64,000 nucleotides of DNA from Spongiibacter marinus (GCF_016906995.1 NZ_JAFBBD010000007.1:124001-188000); one strand, 5' to 3'. Positions 19,366 through 29,281 are shown, numbered from the stretch's first letter. The notes: generated from the sequence alone by a model not told the origin. Numbers and translations: made by a program.

Positions 19366-19833
19366 TTACACGATGGTGATCAGAGGCTGGTCAAACTCCA
19401 CGGGTTGCGCGTCGTCCAGCAAAATAGCTTCTACCACACCGGATTTGTCGGCTTCGATTTGGTTCATCATTTTCATTGCTTCGACAATGCAAACGACATC
19501 GCCGGCTTTAACGTGCTGACCGACTTCAACAAAAGCGGGAGAGCCCGGTGACGGCGAGCGGTAAAAAGTGCCGACCATGGGCGACTTAATAACGTGGCCG
19601 TTAATTTTTGGCTCGGCCTCGGCGGCCGGTGCAGGCGCTGCTGCGGGAGCGGGGGCTGGTGCGGCAGGCGCCGCTGCCGGTACCGCCTGGCTCACGTACT
19701 GCGGCGCCGCCATCTGCACGCTACCACTGTTGCGGCTGATGCGTACCGATTCTTCGCCTTCCTTGATTTCCAGCTCGTCGATGTTGGATTCTTCGAGCAG
19801 TTCAATCAGCTTTTTTACTTTCCTGATGTCCAT
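19366..19833 (-). CDS. accB: Biotin carboxyl carrier protein
   Basis: A 155-residue carrier. The N-terminus [19 protein letters not shown] and ESVRISR match AccB; a middle Ala/Pro-rich hinge follows. The biotinyl domain ends with [13 protein letters not shown], whose central Lys takes biotin, and the AccB-specific thumb [13 protein letters not shown] is present. The ATG at 19833 gives the family start; a GTG six bases upstream is an alternative. Confidence 0.96.
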   Translation of the reverse strand: MDIRKVKKLIELLEESNIDELEIKEGEESVRISRNSGSVQMAAPQYVSQAVPAAAPAAPAPAPAAAPAPAAEAEPKINGHVIKSPMVGTFYRSPSPGSPAFVEVGQHVKAGDVVCIVEAMKMMNQIEADKSGVVEAILLDDAQPVEFDQPLITIV

Positions 19834-19866
19834 AGTCACTCTCTTTTTTTAATGTGTTGTGAAGGG

Positions 19867-20307
19867 CTAGTCCTGCAGTTGTGACAGTGCGGCCTGCAGT
19901 GCCAGCAGGTAACCCTGTGGCCCCAGACCGCAAATCACCCCGCGGGCAATATCTGAAAAATAGGAGTGCTGGCGAAAGGGTTCACGGGCGTGAACGTTCG
20001 ACAGGTGCACTTCGATAAACGGAATGTCGACACCTAACAGTGCGTCGCGCAGGGCCACGCTGCTGTGGGTGAAGGCTGCCGGATTGAAAATAATAAAATT
20101 AATGCCTTCGGGCCGAGCCTGGTGAATTCGGTCGATCAGCTCTACTTCGGCATTGCTCTGTAAGCATTGGAGGTGATGGCCCGCGGCGCTGGCAGCGTCT
20201 TGCAGCTGCTGATTGATGTCCTCGAGGCTGTGGTGGCCGTAGACCTCGGGCTCTCTGGTGCCAAGTAAATTGAGGTTAGGGCCGTGCAGCACGAGTATCG
20301 ATGCCAT
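19867..20307 (-). CDS. aroQ: Type II 3-dehydroquinate dehydratase
   Basis: A 146-residue dodecameric dehydroquinase of the shikimate pathway. Motifs are [17 protein letters not shown] with the catalytic Arg and Tyr, [20 protein letters not shown] with the catalytic His, and [18 protein letters not shown]. It is the first gene of the unit ending in accC, an arrangement common in gammaproteobacteria. The promoter should lie in 20308-20448. Confidence 0.96.
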   Translation of the reverse strand: MASILVLHGPNLNLLGTREPEVYGHHSLEDINQQLQDAASAAGHHLQCLQSNAEVELIDRIHQARPEGINFIIFNPAAFTHSSVALRDALLGVDIPFIEVHLSNVHAREPFRQHSYFSDIARGVICGLGPQGYLLALQAALSQLQD

Positions 20308-20448
20308 GTTTCACCGGGGTTTGCTAGAGAAATTTCGCGTAGTTTGCCGCAATTGAAAATGCGAGTCCAACGAATTTGATGAATTTTTTAAGATGGCCGC
20401 AAGTTTCCCGCAAGATTGCAGACAATGGCAGGTTTTTCCCCGAAGTAA

Positions 20449-20476
20449 GTGTTTTCAGTGCTAACACTGAAAACAC
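20449..20476 (-). terminator. Hairpin after dsbD, probable terminator
   Basis: A perfect 12-bp inverted repeat (GTGTTTTCAGTG / CACTGAAAACAC) with a 4-base loop starts five bases beyond the dsbD stop. The tract after it on the minus strand (TTACTTCG) is not strongly T-rich, so termination may be partial. It also shields the aroQ promoter region. Confidence 0.55.
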
Positions 20477-20480
20477 GCCT

Positions 20481-22172
20481 TTAAGGACGCAAAATGGCCA
20501 TTACTGTGTCTTTGTTGAGAATCTGTGGCAAGACCTGCGGCGGCTGGCTGAGATCGGCGGGGTAGTAGATGTACAGCGGGATGCCATTGCGTTGGAAATC
20601 GGCCAACAGCTCGGTAATCACAGGGTCGTAGCGGGTCCAGTCGGCAACCACATAGCTCACGTTGGCGCGCTCGAATGCGTCGCGGATGTCATCGGTATTG
20701 AGAACCAACGCCTCATTGGCCGCGCAAGTGATACACCAGTCGGCGGTAACATCGAGGAAAACATTGCGGCCTGATTCACGCAGGCTTTGGATTTGGCTGC
20801 GGTCGAAACCGGTTTGGCTGCTTGCGGGGGCTGGGCGTTGCAGGCCGCTGTGAAGCAGCAGTGGGATGGCCAGTGCGGTGATGGCTGCCAGCGCTTTCCC
20901 GCGTTTACCCAGGGGCCACAGCCAGATACCAAAGCCCAGCAGTAGCCAGGTAATCAGCGTGGCTGCCATGGCATCGGCGCCGTTCTGACGGCCTACCACC
21001 CACGCCAGCCAAATGGCTGTGGCCAGCAAGGGAAAGGCCATGAACTGGCGCAGATGTAACATCCAGTCGCCGGGCTTGGGTAGCAGCTTTAGCCATTGCG
21101 GAAAGAGGGTTAATAGCAATACTGGCGCTGCCATACCGGCCCCCAGGCTCGCGAACACCAGCAGCGCGACGCCGGGTGGTTGGCTGGCGGCGTAGCCGAT
21201 AGCGCTGCCCATAAAGGGCGCGGTACAGGGGCTGGCAACCAGTGTGGCGAGCACGCCGGTGAAGAAGCTGCCGCGATAGCCGGGTTCGCGGCTGATGTCG
21301 GCGCCGACATTCATCCATTTGCCGCCCAATTCAAAGAGTCCGAGCAGGTTGAGTGACAGCACAAAAAAGAGGCTGGCCAGCAGCGAAACAAATAGCGGGG
21401 ACTGCAGTTGAAAGCCCCAGCCAATTGCTTGTCCGGCGTTTTGAAGTGTGATTAATAGTGCGGCGACCAGTACAAAACTCAGTACCACACCGGCGCTGTA
21501 GATGAGGCCGTGACTGGCCGGGCTGCCCTGGTGAGCATTACTGAAACTGAGCACCTTTAATCCGAGTACTGGGAATACACAGGGCATCAGGTTGAGGATC
21601 GCGCCGCCAATAGCGGCAAGGATCAGGGTGATCAGCAGGCCGCGGTTCTCGGCAGGTGCAGTGAGGGCGGCGGGCGTAGACGCCGCTGTATCAACTTCAG
21701 TGAACACGCCCTGGGCATCGCTGCTGAAGGTTTGGCTGCGGGGTGGGTAGCACAGGCCTGCGTCAGCGCAGCCCTGAGAGACCACCGTGAGTTGGAGGTT
21801 GGCGGTGTCGGCGACGTCCAGCTGCAGTGTTGTGCCGTGATAGTAGACTTCGGTTTTACCAAAATACGGATCGTCTTTGACCTTGCCTGGTGAAAACTCT
21901 ACCGTGGCATCGACGGGCTGGCCCTGGCGACTGAGGCTTACGGAAAAACGCTCGCGGTAAAGATAGTAGCCCTCGGCGATTCGCCAATCGATGCGAAGCC
22001 CGCCGTCACTGCTAACACTGGCTTTGTAGGCTTGTTCTACCGGTAAAAACTGCGCGCCTTGAGCAAAGCCGTTCGCACTAAAGTCGGTATTGCTGGCGGG
22101 GCTGAAGGGATCGCTGGCGTAGCTAAAGAAGCTGGCACTGACTATACAAAACAGTAATAAAAACCGGTTCAT
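20481..22172 (-). CDS. dsbD: Thiol:disulfide interchange protein DsbD
   Basis: A 563-residue inner-membrane reductant carrier that brings electrons from thioredoxin to periplasmic thiols. It has a signal peptide, an N-terminal immunoglobulin-like domain with QGCADAGLCYPP (the redox Cys pair), about eight transmembrane helices including MPCVFPVLGLK and ASPCTAPFMGSA, whose cysteines form the membrane pair, and a C-terminal thioredoxin domain with DWCITCAAN. All six expected cysteines are present. In this genome it is adjacent to a divergent copper-chaperone operon. Confidence 0.94.
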   Translation of the reverse strand: MNRFLLLFCIVSASFFSYASDPFSPASNTDFSANGFAQGAQFLPVEQAYKASVSSDGGLRIDWRIAEGYYLYRERFSVSLSRQGQPVDATVEFSPGKVKDDPYFGKTEVYYHGTTLQLDVADTANLQLTVVSQGCADAGLCYPPRSQTFSSDAQGVFTEVDTAASTPAALTAPAENRGLLITLILAAIGGAILNLMPCVFPVLGLKVLSFSNAHQGSPASHGLIYSAGVVLSFVLVAALLITLQNAGQAIGWGFQLQSPLFVSLLASLFFVLSLNLLGLFELGGKWMNVGADISREPGYRGSFFTGVLATLVASPCTAPFMGSAIGYAASQPPGVALLVFASLGAGMAAPVLLLTLFPQWLKLLPKPGDWMLHLRQFMAFPLLATAIWLAWVVGRQNGADAMAATLITWLLLGFGIWLWPLGKRGKALAAITALAIPLLLHSGLQRPAPASSQTGFDRSQIQSLRESGRNVFLDVTADWCITCAANEALVLNTDDIRDAFERANVSYVVADWTRYDPVITELLADFQRNGIPLYIYYPADLSQPPQVLPQILNKDTVMAILRP

Positions 22173-22306
22173 AAATACTATCGCTGCAAAGTGGCGTTAT
22201 CATAGGGCGCAATACGCGGCGTTGCCTCTCGGCGTAAGCCTCCGACGGCGCCCATGGTAAGTCAGATCGAGGGTGCTGTCTTGCACCGCGAAACCTGGAG
22301 AACGTT

Positions 22307-22765
22307 ATGACCCGCAAATGGCTGCTTTTACTCACCGCAATTTTGCCCTTTAGTGCAGCGGCTGTTGAGCTGCGCGATCCGGTGGTGCGCGGCTTGCCAC
22401 CGGGGCAAAAAAACACCGCGGCGTTTTTTTCGGTTACCAATCCGTCGTCGCAAACAGTGACGCTGCGGGCCGGAACCAGTGACGTTGCCGGCCGCGTGGA
22501 AATTCACAGCAACTCGCAGCGTAACGGTATGATGGCGATGCGCAAAGAAGACAGTGTGGCGATTGCGCCGGGGCAAACACTGGACTTTGTGCCCGGTGGT
22601 TACCATTTAATGTTGATTAATTTGAAGCAGCCGCTGCGCCATGGCGAGCGGGTGCATTTCAGTTTACTGATTGATGGCGATGTCGTGCAGGTGGAAGCGC
22701 CGGTGCGCAGCGTACTGAACGAGCCTGCATCGGGGCATCACCATCATCATGGAGGAGCGCACTAA
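22307..22765 (+). CDS. Periplasmic copper chaperone PCu(A)C with His-rich tail
   Basis: A 152-residue exported protein with a signal peptide (MTRKWLLLLTAILPFSAAA). The Cu(I) site is recognisable: EIHSN, then about ten residues later the methionines of NGMMAMRK, then GGYHLML. The C-terminus is a short metal-binding tail, SGHHHHHGGAH, which could bind Cu(II). The family delivers copper to the CuA centre of cytochrome oxidase. The stop overlaps the next start by one base (TAATG). DsbD, which can keep copper-site cysteines reduced, is divergent to it. Confidence 0.9.
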   Translation: MTRKWLLLLTAILPFSAAAVELRDPVVRGLPPGQKNTAAFFSVTNPSSQTVTLRAGTSDVAGRVEIHSNSQRNGMMAMRKEDSVAIAPGQTLDFVPGGYHLMLINLKQPLRHGERVHFSLLIDGDVVQVEAPVRSVLNEPASGHHHHHGGAH

Positions 22766-23802
22766 TGTTAAAACAGCGTTTAAGCGACGGTTATTTTGCT
22801 GCCAAGGAGGCGCTGCAGGACTGGCTTGGCAACCGCAATGTCGCGCGTTTGGCCGGTATTGTCGGCCTCGTTTATGTTCTTTTGGTAACCGGTTTCGGTA
22901 TGTATTGGAGCCTGACGCCGGATCATCCGCCCCTGCAATACGACCGTGACAATGGCAGTCGCGCGGTGGTTGGCACCGCGACCACCTCTGCGCTGATTGA
23001 CGTTGCTGAAATATTGCTCGACAAGCCCGGCGGTTTCCTCAGCAACGACATTACTCCCCCGGGCGTGCTGATGGACAATATGCCCGCATGGGAATACGGC
23101 GTGTTGATGCAGGTGCGCGACCTGAGTCGAGCCATGCGAGAAAGTTACAGCCGTTCGCAGTCCCAGTCTCAGGAAGACCCCGATCTTGCGAAGGCGGAGC
23201 CGCGTTTTAATTTTTCCTCGAACAGTTGGGCGGTACCGGCTTCCGAATCGGAGTACCGCCAGGGCATTCGCTACCTCAAGGCCTACCGCAGCCGCCTCAG
23301 TGATGTCGACCAGCCCCAGGCACAATTCTATGCGCGCGCCGATAACCTGCGTTACTGGCTTGCCGTGGTTGAGTCGCGCTTGGGCAGCCTCTCACAGCGA
23401 CTCAGCGCCAGCGTCGGGCGTCCGCGGGTTAACACCGACCTGGCAAATGATCCCAGCGCGCGCCAGTCTACGCCGTCGGCCTCTGAGCAGCGGGTGAAAA
23501 CGCCGTGGCTGCAGATCGACAATGTGTTCTTTGAGTCGCGGGGCAGTGCATGGGCGCTGATTCATTTTTTGAAAGCGGCCGAACAAGACTTTGCCGATGT
23601 GCTGGAAAATAAAAATGCGACCGTCAGCTTGCGACAAATTATTCGTGAGCTGGAGGGAACTCAACAATTGTTGTTCAGCCCAATGGTGTTGAATGGCAGT
23701 GGTTTCGGCCTATTGGCGAATCACTCTTTGGTAATGGCGTCGTACATTTCTCGCGCCAACGCTGCCATTATTGATTTACGCGATCTGTTAGCTCAAGGAT
23801 AA
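22765..23802 (+). CDS. DUF2333 family membrane protein
   Basis: A 345-residue protein of unknown function. One transmembrane helix near residues 29-50 (LAGIVGLVYVLLVTGFGMYW) is followed by a long, mostly helical periplasmic-side domain containing DKPGGFLSNDITPPG and MPAWEYGVLMQVRDLSRAMRESYSRSQSQS, which I recognise as DUF2333. It is coupled to the copper chaperone by a one-base overlap and followed three bases later by the lipoprotein gene, so the three form one operon. Confidence 0.82.
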   Translation: MLKQRLSDGYFAAKEALQDWLGNRNVARLAGIVGLVYVLLVTGFGMYWSLTPDHPPLQYDRDNGSRAVVGTATTSALIDVAEILLDKPGGFLSNDITPPGVLMDNMPAWEYGVLMQVRDLSRAMRESYSRSQSQSQEDPDLAKAEPRFNFSSNSWAVPASESEYRQGIRYLKAYRSRLSDVDQPQAQFYARADNLRYWLAVVESRLGSLSQRLSASVGRPRVNTDLANDPSARQSTPSASEQRVKTPWLQIDNVFFESRGSAWALIHFLKAAEQDFADVLENKNATVSLRQIIRELEGTQQLLFSPMVLNGSGFGLLANHSLVMASYISRANAAIIDLRDLLAQG

Positions 23803-23805
23803 GTC

Positions 23806-24399
23806 ATGGTTCTTTCTCGTGCAGTAGTAAACGCATCGACGGTGCTCGCCGTTTTGGTATTGGCCGCGTGTGCGCAAAGTCCGCAAAAAATTACCGTTGC
23901 GCCCAGCTTTGAGCAGGCGCCGGAGCAGCAGCTTGCCCAGGGCCAGCCAGTACATGTACGCGTGAGCGATGGACGCAGCAATAAGGTTCTTGGCAGCCGC
24001 GGCGGTGCCTACCGGGAGACGGCGTTGATCACCCTGGAAAACAGCCTGTCGCTGGCTGTGCAGCCGGTGTTAAAGGCGCGAATGAAGGCGCTGGGTTTTG
24101 AAGTCGATAGCCTGAGTGCCGACACCGTCGACCTGCATATTGTGTTTGAGTCGCTGGTTTACAACCACCCAGAGCAGGAAGGGGTTGGGCACGACATGGA
24201 TATGTTGGCGGTGGTAAAGGCCGAGGCAACGCGCAGTGACAGCCGTTACGAGGGGCGTTACCGGGTAAAACGCAAGGAGAAGTTTTTCAATGCTCCCAGC
24301 GAGCCCCACAATGAAGAACTGGTGAACAGCCTGGTGGTTGATGTGCTGGAAAGCATGCTTGCCGACCCGCAGTTGCAGAGTTTTCTGCTTGGCAAATGA
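23806..24399 (+). CDS. YajG-type lipoprotein
   Basis: A 197-residue putative outer-membrane lipoprotein. It has a signal sequence ending in VLAACAQ, where the Cys would be lipidated. The mature part has VRVSDGR and a long alternating region like YajG of E. coli, whose function is unknown. It ends the copper-chaperone/DUF2333 operon just before a strong terminator. Confidence 0.75.
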   Translation: MVLSRAVVNASTVLAVLVLAACAQSPQKITVAPSFEQAPEQQLAQGQPVHVRVSDGRSNKVLGSRGGAYRETALITLENSLSLAVQPVLKARMKALGFEVDSLSADTVDLHIVFESLVYNHPEQEGVGHDMDMLAVVKAEATRSDSRYEGRYRVKRKEKFFNAPSEPHNEELVNSLVVDVLESMLADPQLQSFLLGK

Positions 24400-24414
24400 T
24401 TGCCGGGAAACAAT

Positions 24415-24443
24415 AAAAAAAGGCGCCGCGAGGCGCCTTTTTT
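24415..24443. terminator. Bidirectional intrinsic terminator
   Basis: The stem GGCGCC/GGCGCC with loop GCGA is flanked by an A-run on the left and a T-run on the right, so it works for the plus-strand lipoprotein operon and for the minus-strand PfkB gene that ends at 24445. Confidence 0.9.
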
Positions 24444-24444
24444 G

Positions 24445-25446
24445 TTACTGGCCAAGTACTTCTTGGCGCAGCTCAACGTGCTTGGGGCCAGGCAGGCGAG
24501 GGCCGTAGTCAGACACCACCTCCGCTGCGGCGCGACTGGCAAGTTTACCGGCCGCTTCAGCGCTGTGGCCGTGGCTGATAGCGTAGAGGAAGGCGCCTGC
24601 GAACATATCACCGGCGCCGTTGGTATCTACCGCGTTGACCTTGCAGGGCGCGATGGAGTGCAGCTGCTCGCCATCAAAAACCAATGCACCCTTGGCACCC
24701 AGGGTGATGGCAAATTGTTTGGCAACCTGCTTGATTGCGCTGACCGCGTCATCCAGTGATTCGCTACCGGCCCACTGCAAGGCCTCGGCTTCGTTACAGA
24801 AAAGCAGGTCGACGCCGTCGCCGAGCATGTCGCTGAGGCCGTCGCGGAAAAACTCCACCATGCCCGGGTCAGAGAAACTCAGCGCCGTTTTAACGCCGTT
24901 TTGTTCTGCAACCTGACGGCCGCGAATTGCCGCCGCGCGCCCTGAGTCAGAGGTAACCAGGTAGCCTTCCATGTAGTAGTAGGCAGAGTCGGCAAGGGCG
25001 GCTTCGTTGAGCTCTTTGACCGAGAGCTCAGCGCTAATGCCCAAGTGGGTATTCATGCTGCGCTCGGCATCCGGGCTGATCAATACCAGGCATTTTCCGG
25101 TAATACCGCCATCGCGCTCGGCGTCGAAACCTGAATCAACGCCGGCGTCGCGTATATCGTTTAGGAAGAAGTCGCCGTGACTGTCGGCGGCGACCTTGCA
25201 GGAATAGTAGCCCTTGGCACCAAAGTAGGCAGCGGCAACAACCGAGTTGCAGCCCGAGCCACCGCTGGCCTGGCGAGAGTGAACCAGGTGGCCTTCAAGC
25301 TTGTCCAACAATTCCTGTTGGCGGGCCTCATCGACCAGTGTCATCAAGCCTTTTTCAACGCCCATTTCAGTGAGTTCACTGTCTTGGACTTGAATTTCCG
25401 TGTCGACCAATGCCGCGCCGATGCCGTAAACGTGATATTTTTTCAT
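24445..25446 (-). CDS. PfkB-family sugar/nucleoside kinase (adenosine kinase-like)
   Basis: A 333-residue ribokinase-fold kinase. The first signature appears as QASGGSGCNSVVAAAYFGAKGYYSCKV and the catalytic second signature as VDTNGAGDMFAGAFLYA, with the base Asp. The sequence is of the type often annotated adenosine kinase in gammaproteobacteria; substrate identity is inference. The ATG at 25446 (MKKYHVYGIG) is used; an in-frame TTG four codons upstream is unlikely. Confidence 0.82.
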   Translation of the reverse strand: MKKYHVYGIGAALVDTEIQVQDSELTEMGVEKGLMTLVDEARQQELLDKLEGHLVHSRQASGGSGCNSVVAAAYFGAKGYYSCKVAADSHGDFFLNDIRDAGVDSGFDAERDGGITGKCLVLISPDAERSMNTHLGISAELSVKELNEAALADSAYYYMEGYLVTSDSGRAAAIRGRQVAEQNGVKTALSFSDPGMVEFFRDGLSDMLGDGVDLLFCNEAEALQWAGSESLDDAVSAIKQVAKQFAITLGAKGALVFDGEQLHSIAPCKVNAVDTNGAGDMFAGAFLYAISHGHSAEAAGKLASRAAAEVVSDYGPRLPGPKHVELRQEVLGQ

Positions 25447-25525
25447 CTTATTTGCCAATAACTTGCAGTAAAGTGCGAGCTATTATCCGCGCCCACGTGG
25501 GATTTGCAATTCAACGAGAGTTTTC

Positions 25526-27823
25526 ATGCCCAAGAAAAATAACCATCGGCGCCGCTTTCGGCTACCTCGCCCCACCAGCTGGCGAGGGCTGTTTGTCAAA
25601 CTGGCAATCGCCGGACTGGTTCCGCTGCTTGTCTTCTTTGCCTATTGCGACGCCAAGGTGCGCGGCGCCTTCGACCCTCAGCGCTATGACCAGCCGGCAA
25701 AGGTATATGCCCGGCCCCTGGTGTTGGCATCCGGCGCGGTGCTTACCAGTTACGAGCTGGAAGAAGAGCTGCGAAATTTAGGCTACCGCCAGCTGCGCCT
25801 GGTGAATGAGCCCGGCAGCTATTTGCGTCAAGGCGACATGTTTACGATTTACCTGCGGCCTTTCGATTTTGCCGATGGTCATCGCAAAGCGAAAAAAATC
25901 ACCGTGGAAATGGCGGCGACTACGGTACGCGTCGTGCGCAACGCGCTGGGCGAGCGTATTGCTGAAGAACAGCTGGACCCAACGGTTATCGGTGGCGTCT
26001 ATCCCGGGCGTCACGAAGACCGCCTGATGCTGTCTCTGGACGAGGTGCCGGAGATGTTGGTGGAAACCCTGTTACAGGTGGAAGACCGGCATTTCTATTC
26101 CCACTTTGGCTTGTCGCCGCGCAGTATTGCCCGCGCCCTGGTTGTGAATATTAAAGCCGGGCGCACGGTACAGGGCGGCAGCACCCTGACGCAGCAGCTG
26201 GTGAAAAACACCCTGCTCACCAATGAGCGAAGCCTGTGGCGTAAATTCAAAGAAGCGGCGATGTCATTGCTCACCGAGCTGCACTACAGCAAGGACCGCA
26301 TTCTTGAAGCCTACATCAATGAGGTCTATCTCGGGCAAGAGGGCAATCGCGCGATTCATGGTTTTGGCCTCGCGGCCAGGCATTATTTTAACCGCCCCCT
26401 GCAAGAGCTGGATCTCGCCCAGGTCTCGATGCTGGTAGGGCTGGTGAAAGGCCCTTCCTATTACGACCCCTGGCGTCATCCGCAGCGCGCCACGTCGCGC
26501 CGTAACACCGTATTGGCCGAGCTGGCCGAAGAGGGTTGGCTGAACGCCGAGCAACTTGAAGCGTGGAAAAAAGAACCGCTGAGTCTCTCTAAAAGTTCAG
26601 CGCTGGCCGGTGTGTACCCCGCCTATGTCGACTTGGTTCGGCGTCAGCTGAGCCGTGACTACGCGCGTCAGGATTTACAGAAAAATGGCCTGCGGATCTT
26701 TACGCCCTTCGACCCGCTGTTGCAGCGCCGCGCTGAAGCGGCAACCGCCAAGGCGCTCTCGCAATTGGCTGAACGCAAGAAAGATCTGCAAGTCGCGATG
26801 GTGGTGACCGCTGTTGATAGTGGTGATGTGGTGGCAGTGATCGGCGGCCGACAACCTCGCTATGCCGGGTTTAATCGCGCTCTTGATGCACTGCGACCGA
26901 TAGGCTCGCTAGCGAAGCCGGCGGTCTACTTAACCGCGTTAAACCAGCCTGATAAATATACCTTGTTAACCAAGTTACGCGACGAGCCACTGAGTGTTCC
27001 CAATGCCGATGGCACGCTGTGGCGACCGTCGAATTACGGTCGCAAAGCGCACGGCATGGTGCCCTTACACAAGGCCTTGTCGCACTCTTACAATCTGGCA
27101 ACAGCAAACTTGGGCCTGGACCTGGGTTTGAGTGATGTTATGGATATGTTTCAGCGCCTGGGTGTACACCGGCCACTGCTGGAGGTGCCGTCCATGCTGC
27201 TGGGCGCGGCTGAGTTGGCTCCGATTGAGGTGGCCGCGATGTATCAAACCATTGCCGCCGATGGACGCTATACGCCGTTACGTACGATCTACGCCGTGTC
27301 CGATGCCAAGGGCAAACCGCTGGCGCGCTACCCTCAGCAGCCCCAACAGGTGATCGACGCCGCGCCGGTGCACTTGCTGCAATACGCCATGCTGGAAACG
27401 GTGCGAGAGGGAACTGGTAAGTCGGTTTACCGGGTTCTTCCCAAAGACTACCGCGTGGCCGGCAAAACCGGCACGAGTAACGACACGCGCGACAGCTGGT
27501 TTGCCGGATTTGCCGGTGACTATCTGGCGGTTGTGTGGATGGGGCTGGATAACAATGCGTCAACCGGGCTGACCGGCGCCAGTGGCGCCCTGCGTGTGTG
27601 GCGGCAATTTATGGCCGAGGCCAGCACGGAGCAAATGCCCTTCGCTCAGCGTAGCAATATGGAGTACCTATGGGTGGATGCCGAGTCGGGCCTGCGCACG
27701 CAATCGTGGTGCGAGAACGCCCGCTATGTGCCGTTCATCAAAGGCAGTGAGCCACGGCAAAGTGGCGGCTGCGCACCCGACGGCGAGAAGATGTGGAATT
27801 GGTTTAAGGGTATCTTTGATTGA
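25526..27823 (+). CDS. mrcB: Bifunctional penicillin-binding protein 1b
   Basis: A 765-residue peptidoglycan synthase. A basic N-terminus and one transmembrane helix (about 24-43) are followed by a UB2H domain (about 60-140), the glycosyltransferase GT51 domain with EDRHFYSHFGLSPRSIARAL and GGSTLTQQLVKN, and the transpeptidase with SLAK (RPIGSLAKPAVYL), SYN and KTGTSND. The UB2H domain distinguishes PBP1b from PBP1a and is the docking site for lipoprotein activators. It ends three bases before the convergent ModF-like gene. Confidence 0.94.
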   Translation: MPKKNNHRRRFRLPRPTSWRGLFVKLAIAGLVPLLVFFAYCDAKVRGAFDPQRYDQPAKVYARPLVLASGAVLTSYELEEELRNLGYRQLRLVNEPGSYLRQGDMFTIYLRPFDFADGHRKAKKITVEMAATTVRVVRNALGERIAEEQLDPTVIGGVYPGRHEDRLMLSLDEVPEMLVETLLQVEDRHFYSHFGLSPRSIARALVVNIKAGRTVQGGSTLTQQLVKNTLLTNERSLWRKFKEAAMSLLTELHYSKDRILEAYINEVYLGQEGNRAIHGFGLAARHYFNRPLQELDLAQVSMLVGLVKGPSYYDPWRHPQRATSRRNTVLAELAEEGWLNAEQLEAWKKEPLSLSKSSALAGVYPAYVDLVRRQLSRDYARQDLQKNGLRIFTPFDPLLQRRAEAATAKALSQLAERKKDLQVAMVVTAVDSGDVVAVIGGRQPRYAGFNRALDALRPIGSLAKPAVYLTALNQPDKYTLLTKLRDEPLSVPNADGTLWRPSNYGRKAHGMVPLHKALSHSYNLATANLGLDLGLSDVMDMFQRLGVHRPLLEVPSMLLGAAELAPIEVAAMYQTIAADGRYTPLRTIYAVSDAKGKPLARYPQQPQQVIDAAPVHLLQYAMLETVREGTGKSVYRVLPKDYRVAGKTGTSNDTRDSWFAGFAGDYLAVVWMGLDNNASTGLTGASGALRVWRQFMAEASTEQMPFAQRSNMEYLWVDAESGLRTQSWCENARYVPFIKGSEPRQSGGCAPDGEKMWNWFKGIFD

Positions 27824-27826
27824 TAT

Positions 27827-29281
27827 TCAGCGTTCGCGAATAACCGCGGTGTAGCCACCCACCTCGGCGGCTTGCAACATCAAGTGTTGATTGATGCAGG
27901 CCGGAATCTCCTCTTCCCGGTGGCTGACAAACAAGATGCGAGTCTGGCTGTGCTCGGCGATGTAATCGACGGCGCCAAGCAGGCGGGCTTTTTGTTCTTC
28001 GTCTAAGCCGATGCAGGGTTCGTCCAAAATCAAGATGCGGGGCGATTTAACCATTGCCCGGGCCAAAAGAATCATGCGCTGCTGGCCAAAGGAAAGGCGT
28101 TCAAAGCGCTGCTCGGCAAAGTCGCTGAGTTCTAGTGCGGCGAGCCACTCGCGCAAGCATTGCTGCTGCGAGGGACTGGGTTGGTCGTAAAGACCGACAG
28201 AGTCGAAGAAGCCGGAAGCGATAACATCGCTGGCCTTTACCCGTTTGAGGGAGTTCAATTGCATGCTGGTATTGAGCAGGCCAAATTGCGCCTTAATATC
28301 CCATAGGCTTTCGCCGCTGCCGCGGGTCTTGCCAAACAGGCGAATATTCTGGCCATAGGCCTTGTCGTTTTCACCGCAGAGCAACCCGAGTAGGGTCGAC
28401 TTTCCCGCGCCGTTGGGGCCGCTTATCCAGCAATGGTGGTGTGGCATAAAGCGCCAGTTGATGTCGCTTAGCACCGGCGTACCGCGAAAATTCACATCGA
28501 CATGTTGCAGCTCGAAAAGCGCTTCATCTTCGGGCCAGGGCGCAATCTCTGCCAGTGGCAGCGCGCGGCTGAAATGTTGGCGCGGTGCAAACCTGCTTCT
28601 CGCCTCAGCGGGTGAGCAGTGGCCGGTAATGCTGCCCTGAGACATGGTCTGTACCTCGTCGATGCCGTCGGGAATGTCTGTGGCGCTTTTGGTGAGCAGC
28701 AGTACCGGGGTCGGTGAGGCGACCAGCTCGTCAAGTAACTGGCGAATATCCGCCTGCGCCTGAGCGTCCAGCCCTTCTAGCGGGTTGTCGATAATCAGCG
28801 CGGCGGGCTTTGCCAGCAAGGCGCGGGCAAGTAAGGTTTTTCTGCTCTCGCCGGTGGAAATAAAACGTATTCCCCGGTCGAGGATGTGCTCGATGCGCAG
28901 GCGTTGGCACAGCTGATCAAAGTTCTCGTCGGCAACCCCGCCCTGCAAAATGGCGTCGCGCACGCGGGTGCCAACATCAAAGGCATCTGCGCGGGTTTCA
29001 CTATCGTCAAAGCGGCGGTCGTGCTCCATCAGCTGGCGGTGTTGGTCGAAGGAGATATGTGCAATATCCCCTGGCCCTATATGCTCGCCGTAGCTGCATT
29101 GGCCGCGGTTGGGGCGCAGCGTATCGGTAATAAGCTGCGCGAGGGTGGTTTTGCCAGAGCCATTGCTGCCGAGAATGGCGAGGTGTTTTCCCTTGGGCCA
29201 GCACCAGTTGAAGTCATCCAGAACTGGCTCGAGTTGGTGAGCAAAGCGGACGTTGTTGAGGCAAACAAGGTTGTCAGACAT
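27827..29281 (-). CDS. ModF-like double ABC ATPase
   Basis: A 484-residue soluble protein with two ABC ATPase domains and no membrane segment. The first has Walker A GSNGSGKTT, the signature FISTGESRKTLLARALL and IIDNPLEGLD; the second has GPNGAGKSTLLGLL, LSFGQQRMILLARAMV and ILDEPCIGLDEE. The ISTGE.RKT signature is that of ModF/PhrA of E. coli, whose link to molybdate uptake or repair is not proved. The ATG at 29281 is preferred over one three codons earlier. No molybdate transporter genes lie nearby. Confidence 0.82.
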   Translation of the reverse strand: MSDNLVCLNNVRFAHQLEPVLDDFNWCWPKGKHLAILGSNGSGKTTLAQLITDTLRPNRGQCSYGEHIGPGDIAHISFDQHRQLMEHDRRFDDSETRADAFDVGTRVRDAILQGGVADENFDQLCQRLRIEHILDRGIRFISTGESRKTLLARALLAKPAALIIDNPLEGLDAQAQADIRQLLDELVASPTPVLLLTKSATDIPDGIDEVQTMSQGSITGHCSPAEARSRFAPRQHFSRALPLAEIAPWPEDEALFELQHVDVNFRGTPVLSDINWRFMPHHHCWISGPNGAGKSTLLGLLCGENDKAYGQNIRLFGKTRGSGESLWDIKAQFGLLNTSMQLNSLKRVKASDVIASGFFDSVGLYDQPSPSQQQCLREWLAALELSDFAEQRFERLSFGQQRMILLARAMVKSPRILILDEPCIGLDEEQKARLLGAVDYIAEHSQTRILFVSHREEEIPACINQHLMLQAAEVGGYTAVIRER

